Both the position numbers and the translations under genes were made by a program. Positions 1-8,750 of a stretch of 64,000 bases of DNA are shown one piece after another (position 1 is the first letter of the stretch; every line of letters begins with the position of its first letter). The DNA is taken from positions 445,218-509,217 of the forward strand of contig NZ_SNYJ01000001.1 in assembly GCF_004363045.1 (NCBI RefSeq), read 5' to 3'. Origin of the DNA: Aureibacillus halotolerans. Lineage in GTDB: Bacteria; Bacillota; Bacilli; Bacillales; DSM-28697. Under the pieces are notes generated by a model. It searched no databases and was not told where the DNA came from. It saw nothing but the letters and a program-made list of their open reading frames with translations.

Positions 1-14
1 AGCGTATTAAAAAA

Positions 15-400
15 GCGGGGTTGTCTCAAAAGCCTCTTAAAAGTAGAAAACCTCGAGACATTTGAACAGATGCCTTGAGGTTTTTCATGTTTTATAATTT
101 GAGTGGCGATTGATTTTATGCAGAGTCAGAAGATTAGCGTAGTCAAAATACGTAGACTCCTGCGGGAACAGCACGAGCTGAAGATCCCGCAGGAAAGCGA
201 TTTTTTGCTTTCCGAGGAAGCTGAAGCCGTGCCCGGCGGCATAGAAAACACGAGGAGGTCTTCTCGAGTCGATGTTGCACTTGTACCCTTTAGGGTGCAA
301 GCGAAGTATTTTGATGAAGCGGTTTAATTCTATTACCAGAAAAAAATCTTGAAATTATTCTCATAAGGTCATTTTTTGACCTTATGGGACAGCCCCACCT
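15..400. repeat. Short repeat element with terminal inverted repeats, containing core repeat copy A
   Basis: The left end reads GCGGGGTTGTCTCAAAAG and the reverse complement of the right end reads GTGGGGCTGTCCCATAAG, so the segment is bounded by imperfect terminal inverted repeats. It has no credible coding sequence. Inside, about 120-325, lies a copy of a core repeat also found near 7230-7490, 35270-35465 and 43040-43275, with the hairpin CCTGCGGGA...TCCCGCAGG. Near the right end, 362-386 is a perfect 10-bp stem (CATAAGGTCA / TGACCTTATG). This looks like a non-autonomous transposable element. No target duplication was recognised. Confidence 0.55.
47..95. terminator. Stem-loop, possible terminator of a gene left of the window
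   Basis: AAAACCTCGAG at the left and CTTGAGGTTTTT at the right can pair with one mismatch around a loop of about 27 bases. The right arm ends in a short T run, as in a Rho-independent terminator on the plus strand. It lies inside the repeat element, so it may simply be part of that element. Confidence 0.3.
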
Positions 401-410
401 TTTCAATACA

Positions 411-2030
411 TTATTCTTTTTCTATTGCACTTTGATAGATATCCAGATACTGATCAAGACCTAGACCTTCAAAACCTTCTACATAGGCGTCCCATTCTTT
501 ATCAATGTCTTTGCTGCCAACGATAAATTGGGCAAGGTTGGATTCTACATAATCTTGGATCGCCGTGGTGATTTGTGCAGCCGCTTCGGTATCATCAGGA
601 CGGATATAAACCCCTGTTGGGTAATATTCTTCTGGGGCATACGGTGCATACACCTCCGTCGCTTGAGCGAGTCGTGTTCCATACCCTTCAGCTGTGAGCG
701 GGTCTTGCCCTTCTGCAAACAGATCACGGAAATCATTGGACAAATCCTTCGGTCCTACAAGAGACCAGCTTTCATTGACAACGACATTCGGATCTCTTTC
801 AGGGAGATTATAATAGCTATACTTTGCCGGCTCCCCCTTGATGTTTTTTTCCTCAGCTTCGGCCATTTTCCAACCTGAACCTTCGCTTGGACCGTATTCA
901 CTATACAAAGAACCTTCCTCACTGAACAAATAATTAGCAATTTCAATTGCTTTGACTTGCTGAGCTTCCGTTGCCTTGTTTGTAATCGCAAATTGGAATT
1001 CAGCAATGCCTTTTTCTACTCCAGCAAGCTGTACTCCCTCTGGTCCTTCTAATGGTGGTACAATCGTCCAATGCTTGTGTCGTTCAGCTTCTGGATCGTA
1101 GGTATCTACCAAATAACTAATTAACGCTGTTGTGACTGAACCAACCACTTCATCGCCTTCACGATTTCCAAGCTGTCCAATGGCTTGATCGTTTTGCGTA
1201 AACGCCGCCTGATCAATCAAGCCTTCTTCATAAAGCTTATTCATATAAGACAAGCCATCTCGCCATGCTGGCTTGTTGGCTGCAAAATCAACTTTGCCAT
1301 TCTCCAGCAACAAATACTTATCGTTGTCGTTGTAGATAAACGAGTTCATCAAATAGGCGTCAATGTTGCCGTTCCAAACGTACTTATCTGGGGCGCCGGT
1401 GAGCGGAATTTCATCAGCCTCACCGTTTCCATTCGGGTCTTCCGTTTTGAACGCCTTTAACACCTCATACAAGTCATCCGTTGTTTTCGGCATCTCCATT
1501 CCAACCGCATTCAGCCAGTCTTCGTTCATCCAATATTTTTGTGAATAGGTGCAGTGATAGCACTCGTTAAAGCGTGGCAAGGCGTAAATGTTGCCATCTG
1601 GAGCCGTAATTGCCTCGCGAAAAACCTCGCTTTTGTCCATCATCGCTGTAATGTTTGGCGCATGTTCTTCAATGAGATCATTAAGAGGAAGAAACACTCC
1701 CTGACTTCCATAAGTAAGCAAATCTGTTGAAGAAAATTTTCCTTCTAGAAAAACCTCTGGATAATCACCACTGGCCAACAATAGCTGACGCCGGTCGGTC
1801 AAGGCGTCCGTCGGTGCAACATCCCAATTTAAGCTGACATCAAATTTATCTTCAATAAACAACGTGAATTCATTTTCTTCCATAGGTGCCTTTCCTTGCG
1901 GTGCAAAAAACGTCAGTTGTACATTACCTGATTCGTCTGTATCCGAGGTCGCCGAATCGCCTGAACAAGCTGCTAAAAGCAGTACCATAAAAACACTAAC
2001 GAACACGACATACAGTTGCTTTTTCATCAT
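411..2030 (-). CDS. Extracellular solute-binding lipoprotein, LplA/YtcQ type
   Basis: This 539-residue protein is the substrate receptor of the carbohydrate ABC transporter encoded next to it. Residues 1-22 form a signal peptide ending in the lipobox LLAAC, so it should be lipid-anchored outside the membrane. Length and order match the large binding proteins of the LplA family, which bind oligosaccharides. The start follows AAGGGGGA closely. It is the last gene of the order permease, permease, binding protein, 12 bp after the upstream permease. No ATPase gene is nearby, and family members normally borrow a shared MsmX-type ATPase. The substrate is unknown, although the sialidase-like neighbour hints at a host or plant glycan. 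Confidence 0.88.
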   Translation of the reverse strand: MMKKQLYVVFVSVFMVLLLAACSGDSATSDTDESGNVQLTFFAPQGKAPMEENEFTLFIEDKFDVSLNWDVAPTDALTDRRQLLLASGDYPEVFLEGKFSSTDLLTYGSQGVFLPLNDLIEEHAPNITAMMDKSEVFREAITAPDGNIYALPRFNECYHCTYSQKYWMNEDWLNAVGMEMPKTTDDLYEVLKAFKTEDPNGNGEADEIPLTGAPDKYVWNGNIDAYLMNSFIYNDNDKYLLLENGKVDFAANKPAWRDGLSYMNKLYEEGLIDQAAFTQNDQAIGQLGNREGDEVVGSVTTALISYLVDTYDPEAERHKHWTIVPPLEGPEGVQLAGVEKGIAEFQFAITNKATEAQQVKAIEIANYLFSEEGSLYSEYGPSEGSGWKMAEAEEKNIKGEPAKYSYYNLPERDPNVVVNESWSLVGPKDLSNDFRDLFAEGQDPLTAEGYGTRLAQATEVYAPYAPEEYYPTGVYIRPDDTEAAAQITTAIQDYVESNLAQFIVGSKDIDKEWDAYVEGFEGLGLDQYLDIYQSAIEKE

Positions 2031-2042
2031 CCATACTCCCCC

Positions 2043-2942
2043 TTATCCTTTTAGAGAACCAATCATAACGCCTTTTACAAAGTGTTTCTGAACAAATGGG
2101 TACAAAAGCAGCACAGGGATACTAGCGACGACAATCATTGCGTATTTCAAGACTTGTTCAAACCCTTCATCTCTTAGCTGTTGATGGGTATTTGCAATCA
2201 TTTCAGAATCGGCTGCGTTCAAAATCAGTAAATTCCGGAGCACGTATTGCAATGGAAATAACTCTTCAGACCTTAAATAGATTAATGCATCGAAGTAAGC
2301 ATTCCAATGACCGACCGCATACATGAGAACCATCACCGCGAGAATCGGCTTGGATAGCGGCAATACAATGCTTAACAAGAAGCGAAAATCACGACAACCG
2401 TCCATTTGTGCAGCCTCTGATAGCTCCGGAGGAATCGATGTTTGAAAAAACGTCCGTGCCACGATAACCTGAAACACACTCATCGCACCCGGCAACCACA
2501 TCGCCCATCGCGTATCAATCATATGAAGCTCTTTAACGAGCAGATACGTTGGAATAAGGCCACCATCAAAAAAGACGGTAAACATCATAAAGATCATGAC
2601 AAGACTCTTGCCGTAAAGCCTTTTACGTGAGAGGGGATACGCAATCATCACGGTCAGCACGACGTTAATAATCGTACCGAAAATCGTATAAATGAAGGTG
2701 TTGTAATAGCCCATCATGAGCTGTGAGCTTTTAAATACCGCCGCATACGCTTTCAGATTAAACTCCACTGGAAACAGCCAAACACTCCCAGATGAAACGG
2801 CTCTCGAGGAGCTTAAAGAGGAGCTCACAATATACAGTAATGGATACAGCACAACACAGAGAATGATGAGCAAAAAGATGTAAATAAAAATTAGGAAAAT
2901 CCGGTCATTAACAGGCTCTTTAATTTTGCTTTTTGTAAACAT
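2043..2942 (-). CDS. Carbohydrate ABC transporter permease, LplC type
   Basis: This is one of two membrane subunits of the transporter, 299 residues with about six transmembrane helices. The EAA loop that contacts the ATPase is visible as EAAQMDGCRD followed by a hydrophobic run and LPLSKP, near residues 180-205. The start has a strong AAGGAGG site. It lies 12 bp downstream of the LplB-type gene and 12 bp upstream of the binding protein, so the three are surely cotranscribed. Family membership is clear; the sugar is not. Confidence 0.9.
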   Translation of the reverse strand: MFTKSKIKEPVNDRIFLIFIYIFLLIILCVVLYPLLYIVSSSLSSSRAVSSGSVWLFPVEFNLKAYAAVFKSSQLMMGYYNTFIYTIFGTIINVVLTVMIAYPLSRKRLYGKSLVMIFMMFTVFFDGGLIPTYLLVKELHMIDTRWAMWLPGAMSVFQVIVARTFFQTSIPPELSEAAQMDGCRDFRFLLSIVLPLSKPILAVMVLMYAVGHWNAYFDALIYLRSEELFPLQYVLRNLLILNAADSEMIANTHQQLRDEGFEQVLKYAMIVVASIPVLLLYPFVQKHFVKGVMIGSLKG

Positions 2943-2954
2943 GCCAACCCCTCC

Positions 2955-3989
2955 TTACCAAAGACTGTTTTCCGATACCCTTCTGGCGATTGCATTCACC
3001 AGAATAAGCAGGATCAGATTAATGACGGAGTTGAATAACCCTACAGCTGCTGAAAAGCTAAAGTTTGCTCCTAGTAAACCAACTTTGTATACATACGTTG
3101 AAATGACTTCTGAAGATGAAATATTAAGTGAATTCTGCATGAGAAAGATCTTTTCAAAGCCAACACCCATGACACTGCCGAGACTCAAAATCAACAGAAT
3201 GACAGAAATCGGGATTAAATGAGGCAGGTCAATGTAGAGAATTTTTTTGATTCTCGAGGCGCCGTCCATTCGAGCTGCCTCATAAAGCTCTGAATCAACA
3301 CCGGCTAAAGCAGCGATGTAAATAATCGAAGAATACCCCATCCCCTGCCAAACACCTGACCAGACATAGATGGACTTAAAGTATTCCGGAATGCCCATAA
3401 AATTAGTCGATGGTATACCAAGCCATGTCGTCAAACGATCAACGACGCCTACATGGGGCGATAGCATCAGAATGATGATGGATACCATAATGACGGTTGA
3501 AATAAAATGAGGGGCATACGTAACCATCTGCACGGTCTTTTTGAACATCCCTGTTCTCACTTCGTTCAATGCCAACGCGAGAATAATCGGAATGGGGAAC
3601 CCTGCTACTAGGGAATAAAAGCTAATGCCTATCGTGTTTTCAATCAGCAGCCAAAAGTTCGGCGATTCAAAAAAGCTGATGAAATGCTTAAACCCTACCC
3701 ATTCACTCCCCCATATGCCATTAATCACCGAAAAGTCCTTGAATGCAATCTGCACACCAACCATTGGAATGTACTTAAAAATGAGCAAGTACAAAACTGG
3801 AGGCAAGAGCAGCAAATACAATTCCCAATGTCTGGACAGGCTTCTTGATGCCAGTTTGTATTCCTTTTTCAACTTCGCCTTGACGCGTCCTGAAACGGTT
3901 GGTCTGGCAGAATGAACTGTGCTTGTTTTTAATCCAGACAACAATAATGCCCCCTTTCGCTTTCGTTCATTGAGATGACCATCCTTCAA
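2955..3989 (-). CDS. Carbohydrate ABC transporter permease, LplB type
   Basis: The partner permease, 344 residues as drawn from a TTG start. The N-terminal 45 residues are basic and precede the first membrane helix (LYLLLLPPVLYLLIF). The EAA loop reads EAARMDGASRIKKILYIDLP. LplB proteins are usually near 320 residues, and a second TTG about 15 codons in, preceded by AAAGGGGG, may be the real start. It is the first gene of the three-gene transporter unit. The 345 bp upstream separate it from the sialidase-like gene, so it may have its own promoter. Confidence 0.88.
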   Translation of the reverse strand: MKDGHLNERKRKGALLLSGLKTSTVHSARPTVSGRVKAKLKKEYKLASRSLSRHWELYLLLLPPVLYLLIFKYIPMVGVQIAFKDFSVINGIWGSEWVGFKHFISFFESPNFWLLIENTIGISFYSLVAGFPIPIILALALNEVRTGMFKKTVQMVTYAPHFISTVIMVSIIILMLSPHVGVVDRLTTWLGIPSTNFMGIPEYFKSIYVWSGVWQGMGYSSIIYIAALAGVDSELYEAARMDGASRIKKILYIDLPHLIPISVILLILSLGSVMGVGFEKIFLMQNSLNISSSEVISTYVYKVGLLGANFSFSAAVGLFNSVINLILLILVNAIARRVSENSLW

Positions 3990-4334
3990 ACATCGCTTTG
4001 TCCTGCTCTAAGGGGTTCGACACTAGCAAGCGTGAATAAGATGAGTGTCTACATCAGGAGCATCGAAGAAAACCATTGACTCAGAAGCTAGATGACATTC
4101 GCTCAACGTACGTCCACCTTACGATCTTCCGCCATGCTCTATCAATTCTCATTTTTCGTCTCCGTTTACGATCCTCTAGGTGAAGAAAAAGCGGGTTAGC
4201 TTACAAAATTCAGCGACTTTACAAATTTCAGCACAGCAAAACAGCGCCAAATCAGCTCTTTTCAGAGAGAATTGACGCTTATAAAGAAATCGTTGCTATA
4301 AGGATTTCATCATAGTTTTATTGTTAATAAAGCC
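3990..4334. other. Intergenic region between sialidase-like gene and lpl-type operon
   Basis: These 345 bp hold no credible reading frame. They should contain the promoter of the transporter operon on the minus strand, but no convincing -35/-10 pair was identified. TTTATTAACAATAAA near 4316-4331 is a short AT-rich dyad just after the sialidase-like gene; it is not followed by a clear T run. Confidence 0.4.
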
Positions 4335-5306
4335 TTAATTTGTTGGGCAGAATACCTCCCAATACGCGATTCGCTTTCGATTCCATGTATACGTCACATG
4401 CAACAATTGCCTTTGTGCAACGATGGACGGATACGAATATTCGCCTTCCTGTTTCTCTAGTGTGAGCAAGGTCTCCCAGGAACCGCCATCATCCGTTGAG
4501 CGACTAACCACTAATGGGGTGCGCTTGCCACTATCACGATCCACAGGGTTATGCACGAGGAACAGCGTCCCATCGTCTAGTTGAGCCAAATCAATGCCAC
4601 TGTTGTTGTTCAAAAGTTCCGTACGATAGGCTGGTGACCATGATCGTCCTTGGTCGGTGGAATCGCTGCGATAAATGTAATTATCTGTGCTACGAAGCAA
4701 CATATGTACACCAGCAGCATCCTCCCAGAGTGTCGGCTGAATAATCCCTCTCCCTTTGATCTCGTCGTGATTGATCTTAATGTGAGCACTTTCTTTCCAA
4801 GTGTGCCCTTTGTCCTCCGAGCGATCAGTGAAGGCATCCCATTGTGTAGTGGTTTCGACCGAAGCCGGCGCTAACCAAGCCCCATCATTTAGTCGAATCG
4901 GGTGGTTACGAACCGGCCCCCTACCGATAAGATCGTTTGCCCCTTCAAGCTTCTCAGGCGAACTCCACGTGCGACCAACATCCTGAGATCGTATCAACCT
5001 TGTGTCCCATCCAGGGATCGTTTGCCCCACTTTATAGAAAAGAAAAAGCTCGCCATCCTCTTGAAAAAAGACGGGATTCCAATGAGGCACTCCAGGTTCT
5101 CCGGCAACCCTTTCTGGCGGCTCCCACCCCTCTTCCGTTCGCCGACTTATCCAAATCCCAACGTCTCCATGTCCTTCCCTTGTTCCAGCAAACCACGCTG
5201 CTAGAATTGTCCCATCTGGAAGAGCCCAGACTGTAGAGGCGTGGCAAGATGCAAATAACGGGGTGTCACTACAGGCCCATTCACGTTGTATATTGATCTT
5301 CATCAT
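4335..5306 (-). CDS. BNR/Asp-box beta-propeller protein, sialidase-like
   Basis: This 323-residue protein belongs to the sialidase superfamily by fold. Several Asp boxes (S-x-D-x-G-x-T/S-W) are visible: SQDVGRTW, SEDKGHTW, STDQGRSW and STDDGGSW, spaced as in a six-bladed propeller. There is no signal peptide, so it acts in the cytoplasm. Such cytoplasmic members often process imported glycans, which fits the LplABC-type transporter downstream. True sialidase activity is not shown: the arginine triad cannot be assigned by eye. I chose the ATG at 5306 because GAGAGG lies 8 bp upstream; a GTG at 5315 is also open. Confidence 0.72.
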   Translation of the reverse strand: MMKINIQREWACSDTPLFASCHASTVWALPDGTILAAWFAGTREGHGDVGIWISRRTEEGWEPPERVAGEPGVPHWNPVFFQEDGELFLFYKVGQTIPGWDTRLIRSQDVGRTWSSPEKLEGANDLIGRGPVRNHPIRLNDGAWLAPASVETTTQWDAFTDRSEDKGHTWKESAHIKINHDEIKGRGIIQPTLWEDAAGVHMLLRSTDNYIYRSDSTDQGRSWSPAYRTELLNNNSGIDLAQLDDGTLFLVHNPVDRDSGKRTPLVVSRSTDDGGSWETLLTLEKQEGEYSYPSIVAQRQLLHVTYTWNRKRIAYWEVFCPTN

Positions 5307-5437
5307 TCCTTTCACCTCTCCATAAGTTTTTGTAAAGAAATGTAACTACATTGGCTTTGGAAAACTTGAATACAAAGGCTGCTTAAAAGAAATATAGTAC
5401 GAATCTAAAAATAATTCAAACTTTTATTGCCAACAAA

Positions 5438-6301
5438 TCACTCTGTCGTCATCTGACGTTGAGGCAAATAATTTAAAAAGGCAAAAACCGCTTTTCTTAA
5501 TTCCTTTTGGTCCTCAGCATATGGATGGTGTGCACAGTTCAATTGACAAATCATCGCGTCTTGAAATTGAAATCTTTGATAATGGGTTGGACCAATAGCA
5601 TGGTCATGTTTACCAGTAACAACTAACGTCATTACTTTAATTTCTGCGGATACGGTCGTAAAATCCTTAAAAAAATCACTCGATGCAAATATATATTTTT
5701 GAAACTCAGGGTCACTGTTAATTCTAGTATCGATTTTGTCCATTTCGTACTTTGTGTTGATATTTTCATATTGAAGTTTGTAGAACACATCCTTCTCTAT
5801 CGCTTTTCTGATTGTTGTCATGAAAGTATTCATCAATGTTGACGTGTTCTCTATCATAGGAGAGTTCGACGACAAGCCTAGCCATTCATTACATTGATTG
5901 ATCTGGTGGTTTAACGAATCACTAAAGTGAAGTGTAGCGTTCAATAAAATCAACCCATCCACTTGTTCGGGATACTTCTGAGTATATGTAACGGCTAGAA
6001 TTCCGCCAAATGAGTGACCCATAATGCACCATGATTTCACGCCTAAAAATTGTCGTAATTCCTCTATATCTTGGATTAAACGATCCAAGGAATAGTGTTT
6101 ATCTGTCGAATGACCTGATCGACCGCAACCTCTTTGGTCCAAGTAGACCATGTCCAGCTGATCCTCCAGAACATCTTGGCTATAATGTTGAAAAGATTTA
6201 CTCCAGTACCCTGGACCTCCGTGTAAATAAAGACAAGGTTTCCCTTTTCCACTCCGTTCATAAAAGAGTTCAATTCCATCACTAGTGCGGAATTTCAACA
6301 T
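5438..6301 (-). CDS. Alpha/beta hydrolase, proline iminopeptidase-like (S33)
   Basis: This 287-residue protein is a cytoplasmic alpha/beta hydrolase. The HGGPG motif near residue 28 is typical of prolyl aminopeptidases and relatives. The nucleophile elbow is GHSFGG (near residue 95), the acid is likely the Asp in VTGKHDHAIG, and the histidine is in the NCAHHPYAED segment. The substrate is not predictable. The gene is clearly more AT-rich than the mur and glc genes and lies in a patch with a lipoprotein of unknown function and a mobile repeat, so recent acquisition is plausible. The start follows a run of G (AGGGGG) 6 bp upstream. Confidence 0.82.
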   Translation of the reverse strand: MLKFRTSDGIELFYERSGKGKPCLYLHGGPGYWSKSFQHYSQDVLEDQLDMVYLDQRGCGRSGHSTDKHYSLDRLIQDIEELRQFLGVKSWCIMGHSFGGILAVTYTQKYPEQVDGLILLNATLHFSDSLNHQINQCNEWLGLSSNSPMIENTSTLMNTFMTTIRKAIEKDVFYKLQYENINTKYEMDKIDTRINSDPEFQKYIFASSDFFKDFTTVSAEIKVMTLVVTGKHDHAIGPTHYQRFQFQDAMICQLNCAHHPYAEDQKELRKAVFAFLNYLPQRQMTTE

Positions 6302-6340
6302 TTACACCCCCTGCAACTTTAATCCATGGAATAAAACAAC

Positions 6341-6898
6341 TCATTTAATTATTTTGTCTCCTATGTGTATCTGGGAAGGGGGCAATACAAAGATTCTTTC
6401 GTTCACTGTCTGAGAATCATCCTTCCAAATTACTAAGATTCGAATGTCTTTTAGAACTTCTAGGAAATGATCTTTGTTCAATGGGGTCGATCTTTTCAAA
6501 GTAAAATCTCTACTGTTTATCAACCCTCTTTTTTTTCCTGGTCCGTATGTACCTCTCATACCACTATTAACAGCAGGTATGTTAGTTAAATTTAGAAAGT
6601 ATATTTCTTCCATAAAAAAATCCAATCCTGTTTCTGTAAAGTAGCCAGCCATAACGACGTCTTCCATTATTATTTCAATATCTTCTAACACGATACTGAA
6701 TTCGACTTGGTTTTGGTCAGGTGTAAGTTTTGCACTTAAATTTAGATTAAACGGTGTACTGTCTTTTAAGTAAAGAGCTGGCGACTTAGATTCTACTTTC
6801 TCTCTTTGCTCAGCAACCGATAATTTATAATTGGCTGTTTCTTTTCCGCAAGATATAATGAATGGAACTAATATAAGTATATAAATGACTCTTCGCAT
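6341..6898 (-). CDS. Predicted lipoprotein of unknown function
   Basis: I do not recognise this 185-residue protein. From the chosen start it reads MRRVIYILILVPFIISCGKE, a short signal peptide with the lipobox FIISC, so it should be anchored outside the membrane. The rest is a mixed alpha/beta sequence with no motif I can name. The start at 6898 has AAGGA 9 bp upstream; an open frame continues to 6952 but would put 18 charged residues before the signal peptide. The gene is AT-rich and 39 bp upstream of the hydrolase, so the two may be cotranscribed. Confidence 0.65.
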   Translation of the reverse strand: MRRVIYILILVPFIISCGKETANYKLSVAEQREKVESKSPALYLKDSTPFNLNLSAKLTPDQNQVEFSIVLEDIEIIMEDVVMAGYFTETGLDFFMEEIYFLNLTNIPAVNSGMRGTYGPGKKRGLINSRDFTLKRSTPLNKDHFLEVLKDIRILVIWKDDSQTVNERIFVLPPSQIHIGDKIIK

Positions 6899-7041
6899 GT
6901 TAAACATCCTTATTAAAAAGTGATCACTTCTTACATTGCAGCCTTTGGTCACGTTTGCGTCGTTAAAGCAACAATGAGTGTAAGTATCTTAAACAAAATA
7001 ATACCATTTTTTGCTTTACTCTTAAGACACATTTCTTAATT

Positions 7042-7593
7042 ACTCAACTTTCGCAGAGCAAAAAGCACTTTTCAGGTTGACTGTGTCTGAGTTGAAGCAA
7101 GGGAATATAGATCTATTGACATTTTGAAAACATGTGTAAATAGAGAGATGCTAATATTCACAATCCTGCTTCTTTAAAAGATCGTTTATTATAACGAACT
7201 GGACTTCTACAGCTTAAGTCACGACCGCTTCGTCAAAATACTTCGCTTTCCGCGGGCACGGCTTCAGCTTCCTCGGAATCTTGCTTTCCTGCGGGATCTT
7301 CAGCTCGCGCTGTTCCCGCAGGAGTCTACGTATGTTGACTACGCTAATGTTTGTTTCTGCGTTTTTATTCAAGTCACATCATAACATGAGGCCATCATGA
7401 AAAGATGCCACTAGCAAGACTCCTGCGACATAGAAAACACGATGAGGTCCTTTCGAATCGATGTTGCACTTGTACCCGTAGGGTGAAAGCGAGCGAATGG
7501 CAGCTTGTATAAAAAGCAACTACAACATTAGATTGTAGCTTTACCCAGTAATATCTAAGGCGTGTCTGCCAAATAAAAGGTGAGAAAGTTGAT
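7042..7593 (-). mobile_element. Repeat element copy B (non-autonomous, terminal inverted repeats)
   Basis: This 552-bp segment is closely similar, in reverse orientation, to 42872-43680. Its left end reads ACTCAACTTTCGCAG; the other end, reverse complemented, reads ATCAACTTTCTCACC. The two ends of the copy at 42872-43680 read AACTCAACTTTCGCA and AACTCACCTTTCGCA. The interior carries the core hairpin repeat (7230-7490). No transposase is encoded. Position 7165-7180 is the uninterrupted version of the site that holds a nested insertion in the other copy. Confidence 0.75.
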
Positions 7594-7653
7594 TTAATTA
7601 CATGCACTCCTACACATTGTTTCGCAGTTGTAGAGCACGAAAGGAGATTATTC

Positions 7654-8181
7654 ATGAGGACAGTTTATATCGTTTCAGGACCTGCGGGCGTAGGAAAATC
7701 AACCACTTCAAGTGCCTTGGTGAAGGCGTTAGAATCTAGTGCTTATATTTCGGGGGATGCCGTTCACGATATGCATGTTAGCGGTCAACAAAAGCCTTGG
7801 GAAAGTGAATCTGAAGTCACTCTTATTTAGAATAATATTTTGAGCCTAACAAAAAATTTCATTCTGAATGACATTGATGTCGTCATTGATTATGTCACTT
7901 TTCCAGATGAGGCGTATTGGCTCAAAGATAACCTTAAAGTGCTCCCCTGTCACGTCGTTTATGTCGTGTTGTGGACCGATCCTGAAACGCTGTTAAAAAG
8001 AGATTCATTGAGATTACCTGAATATCAAATGGGGGAACGATGTTTGATCTTAATCGAAGAATTTAAAGAAGCTGGTGTGAACAATAAACACTTATTAAAT
8101 ACGAGTCAGCAAAAAATTGATGCGATTCACCTCGTTATAACAGAAATTATGGACAACAGACACTACTTGTTGGCTGATTGA
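7654..8181 (+). pseudogene. P-loop kinase/ATPase gene interrupted by an in-frame TAG
   Basis: A good AAAGGAG site at 7640-7646 precedes ATG 7654. The first 58 codons encode a P-loop nucleotide-binding start (SGPAGVGKSTT, Walker A), then TAG at 7828-7830 stops translation. The same frame continues without shift for 117 codons to 8181, with WTDPETLLKRD and YQMGERCLIL, a typical nucleoside/small-molecule kinase layout. A single change, probably TGG to TAG, would explain the break. It may also be readthrough or a sequencing error. The downstream half alone lacks the nucleotide-binding loop and should be inactive. Homologues would be small AAA/zeta-like kinases of about 175 residues. Confidence 0.75.
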
Positions 8182-8248
8182 GTCATGTATTTTTCGTTTC
8201 GTTGAGTCTCCTTACATCAATGAAAAAAACCACCCTTTTCAGAGAGGT

Positions 8249-8569
8249 CTAATCGACGTAGTGATAGGTTTTCATTGGTTTTTCTTTTACAGCTTCCATG
8301 AGTAGCACAAGCGCACTAATCATGTGCATAGCCATGCCTAAAAAAGGAATCCAGGCCAGACATGAAGTCAGAATGCCGAATAAGCTTCCTGCGGTTGGCC
8401 CTCCATTTTTTCTTGACACGATCAGTGTAACAATATGCAAAATCAAAGCAATAAACAGGGGGACATACAAAAAGCTAATCACTATTAGGCCGCCTAGAAT
8501 AGGGATGCCTAACAATGCTTCGTATGCGCCACTGATTAGCTTAAGGATTCGATACTTGGACATCGCCAT
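8249..8569 (-). CDS. Small membrane protein of unknown function
   Basis: This 106-residue protein has three predicted membrane helices: one near residues 18-45 (IPILGGLIVISFLYVPLFIA), a second around SLFGILTSCLAWIPFLG, and a third ending in LVLLMEAV. I chose the ATG at 8569 because GGAAGGAG ends 5 bp upstream; the second ATG at 8563 is also possible. It is followed only by repeat-free spacer and stands alone on this strand. I do not recognise the family. Confidence 0.6.
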   Translation of the reverse strand: MAMSKYRILKLISGAYEALLGIPILGGLIVISFLYVPLFIALILHIVTLIVSRKNGGPTAGSLFGILTSCLAWIPFLGMAMHMISALVLLMEAVKEKPMKTYHYVD

Positions 8570-8710
8570 GTGACTCCTTCCGTTCAATAGATCATGTACC
8601 TCTATAGTATATACGAAATGAATGCCGGATCGGTTTCACTTTACAAATTTTTTATAAAAGATGAGCGATCTTATGCGTCCATACTGATATCAAACCCAGG
8701 AAATTACTTC

Positions 8711-8743
8711 AAAAAAAGGAGGTGTCCCAATGACCTACCTCCT
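8711..8743 (-). terminator. Rho-independent terminator of the mur-glc gene run
   Basis: On the minus strand AGGAGGT pairs with ACCTCCT around a 13-base loop and is followed directly by six T. It lies 8 bp after the stop of glcF, so it should end the murQ-murP-mupG-glcD-glcF transcript. Confidence 0.8.
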
Positions 8744-8750
8744 GTTTAAA

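Noticed and set aside
103-327. 74-codon frame at the left edge
   Set aside because: It coincides with the core repeat and similar frames appear in other copies only by shared sequence.
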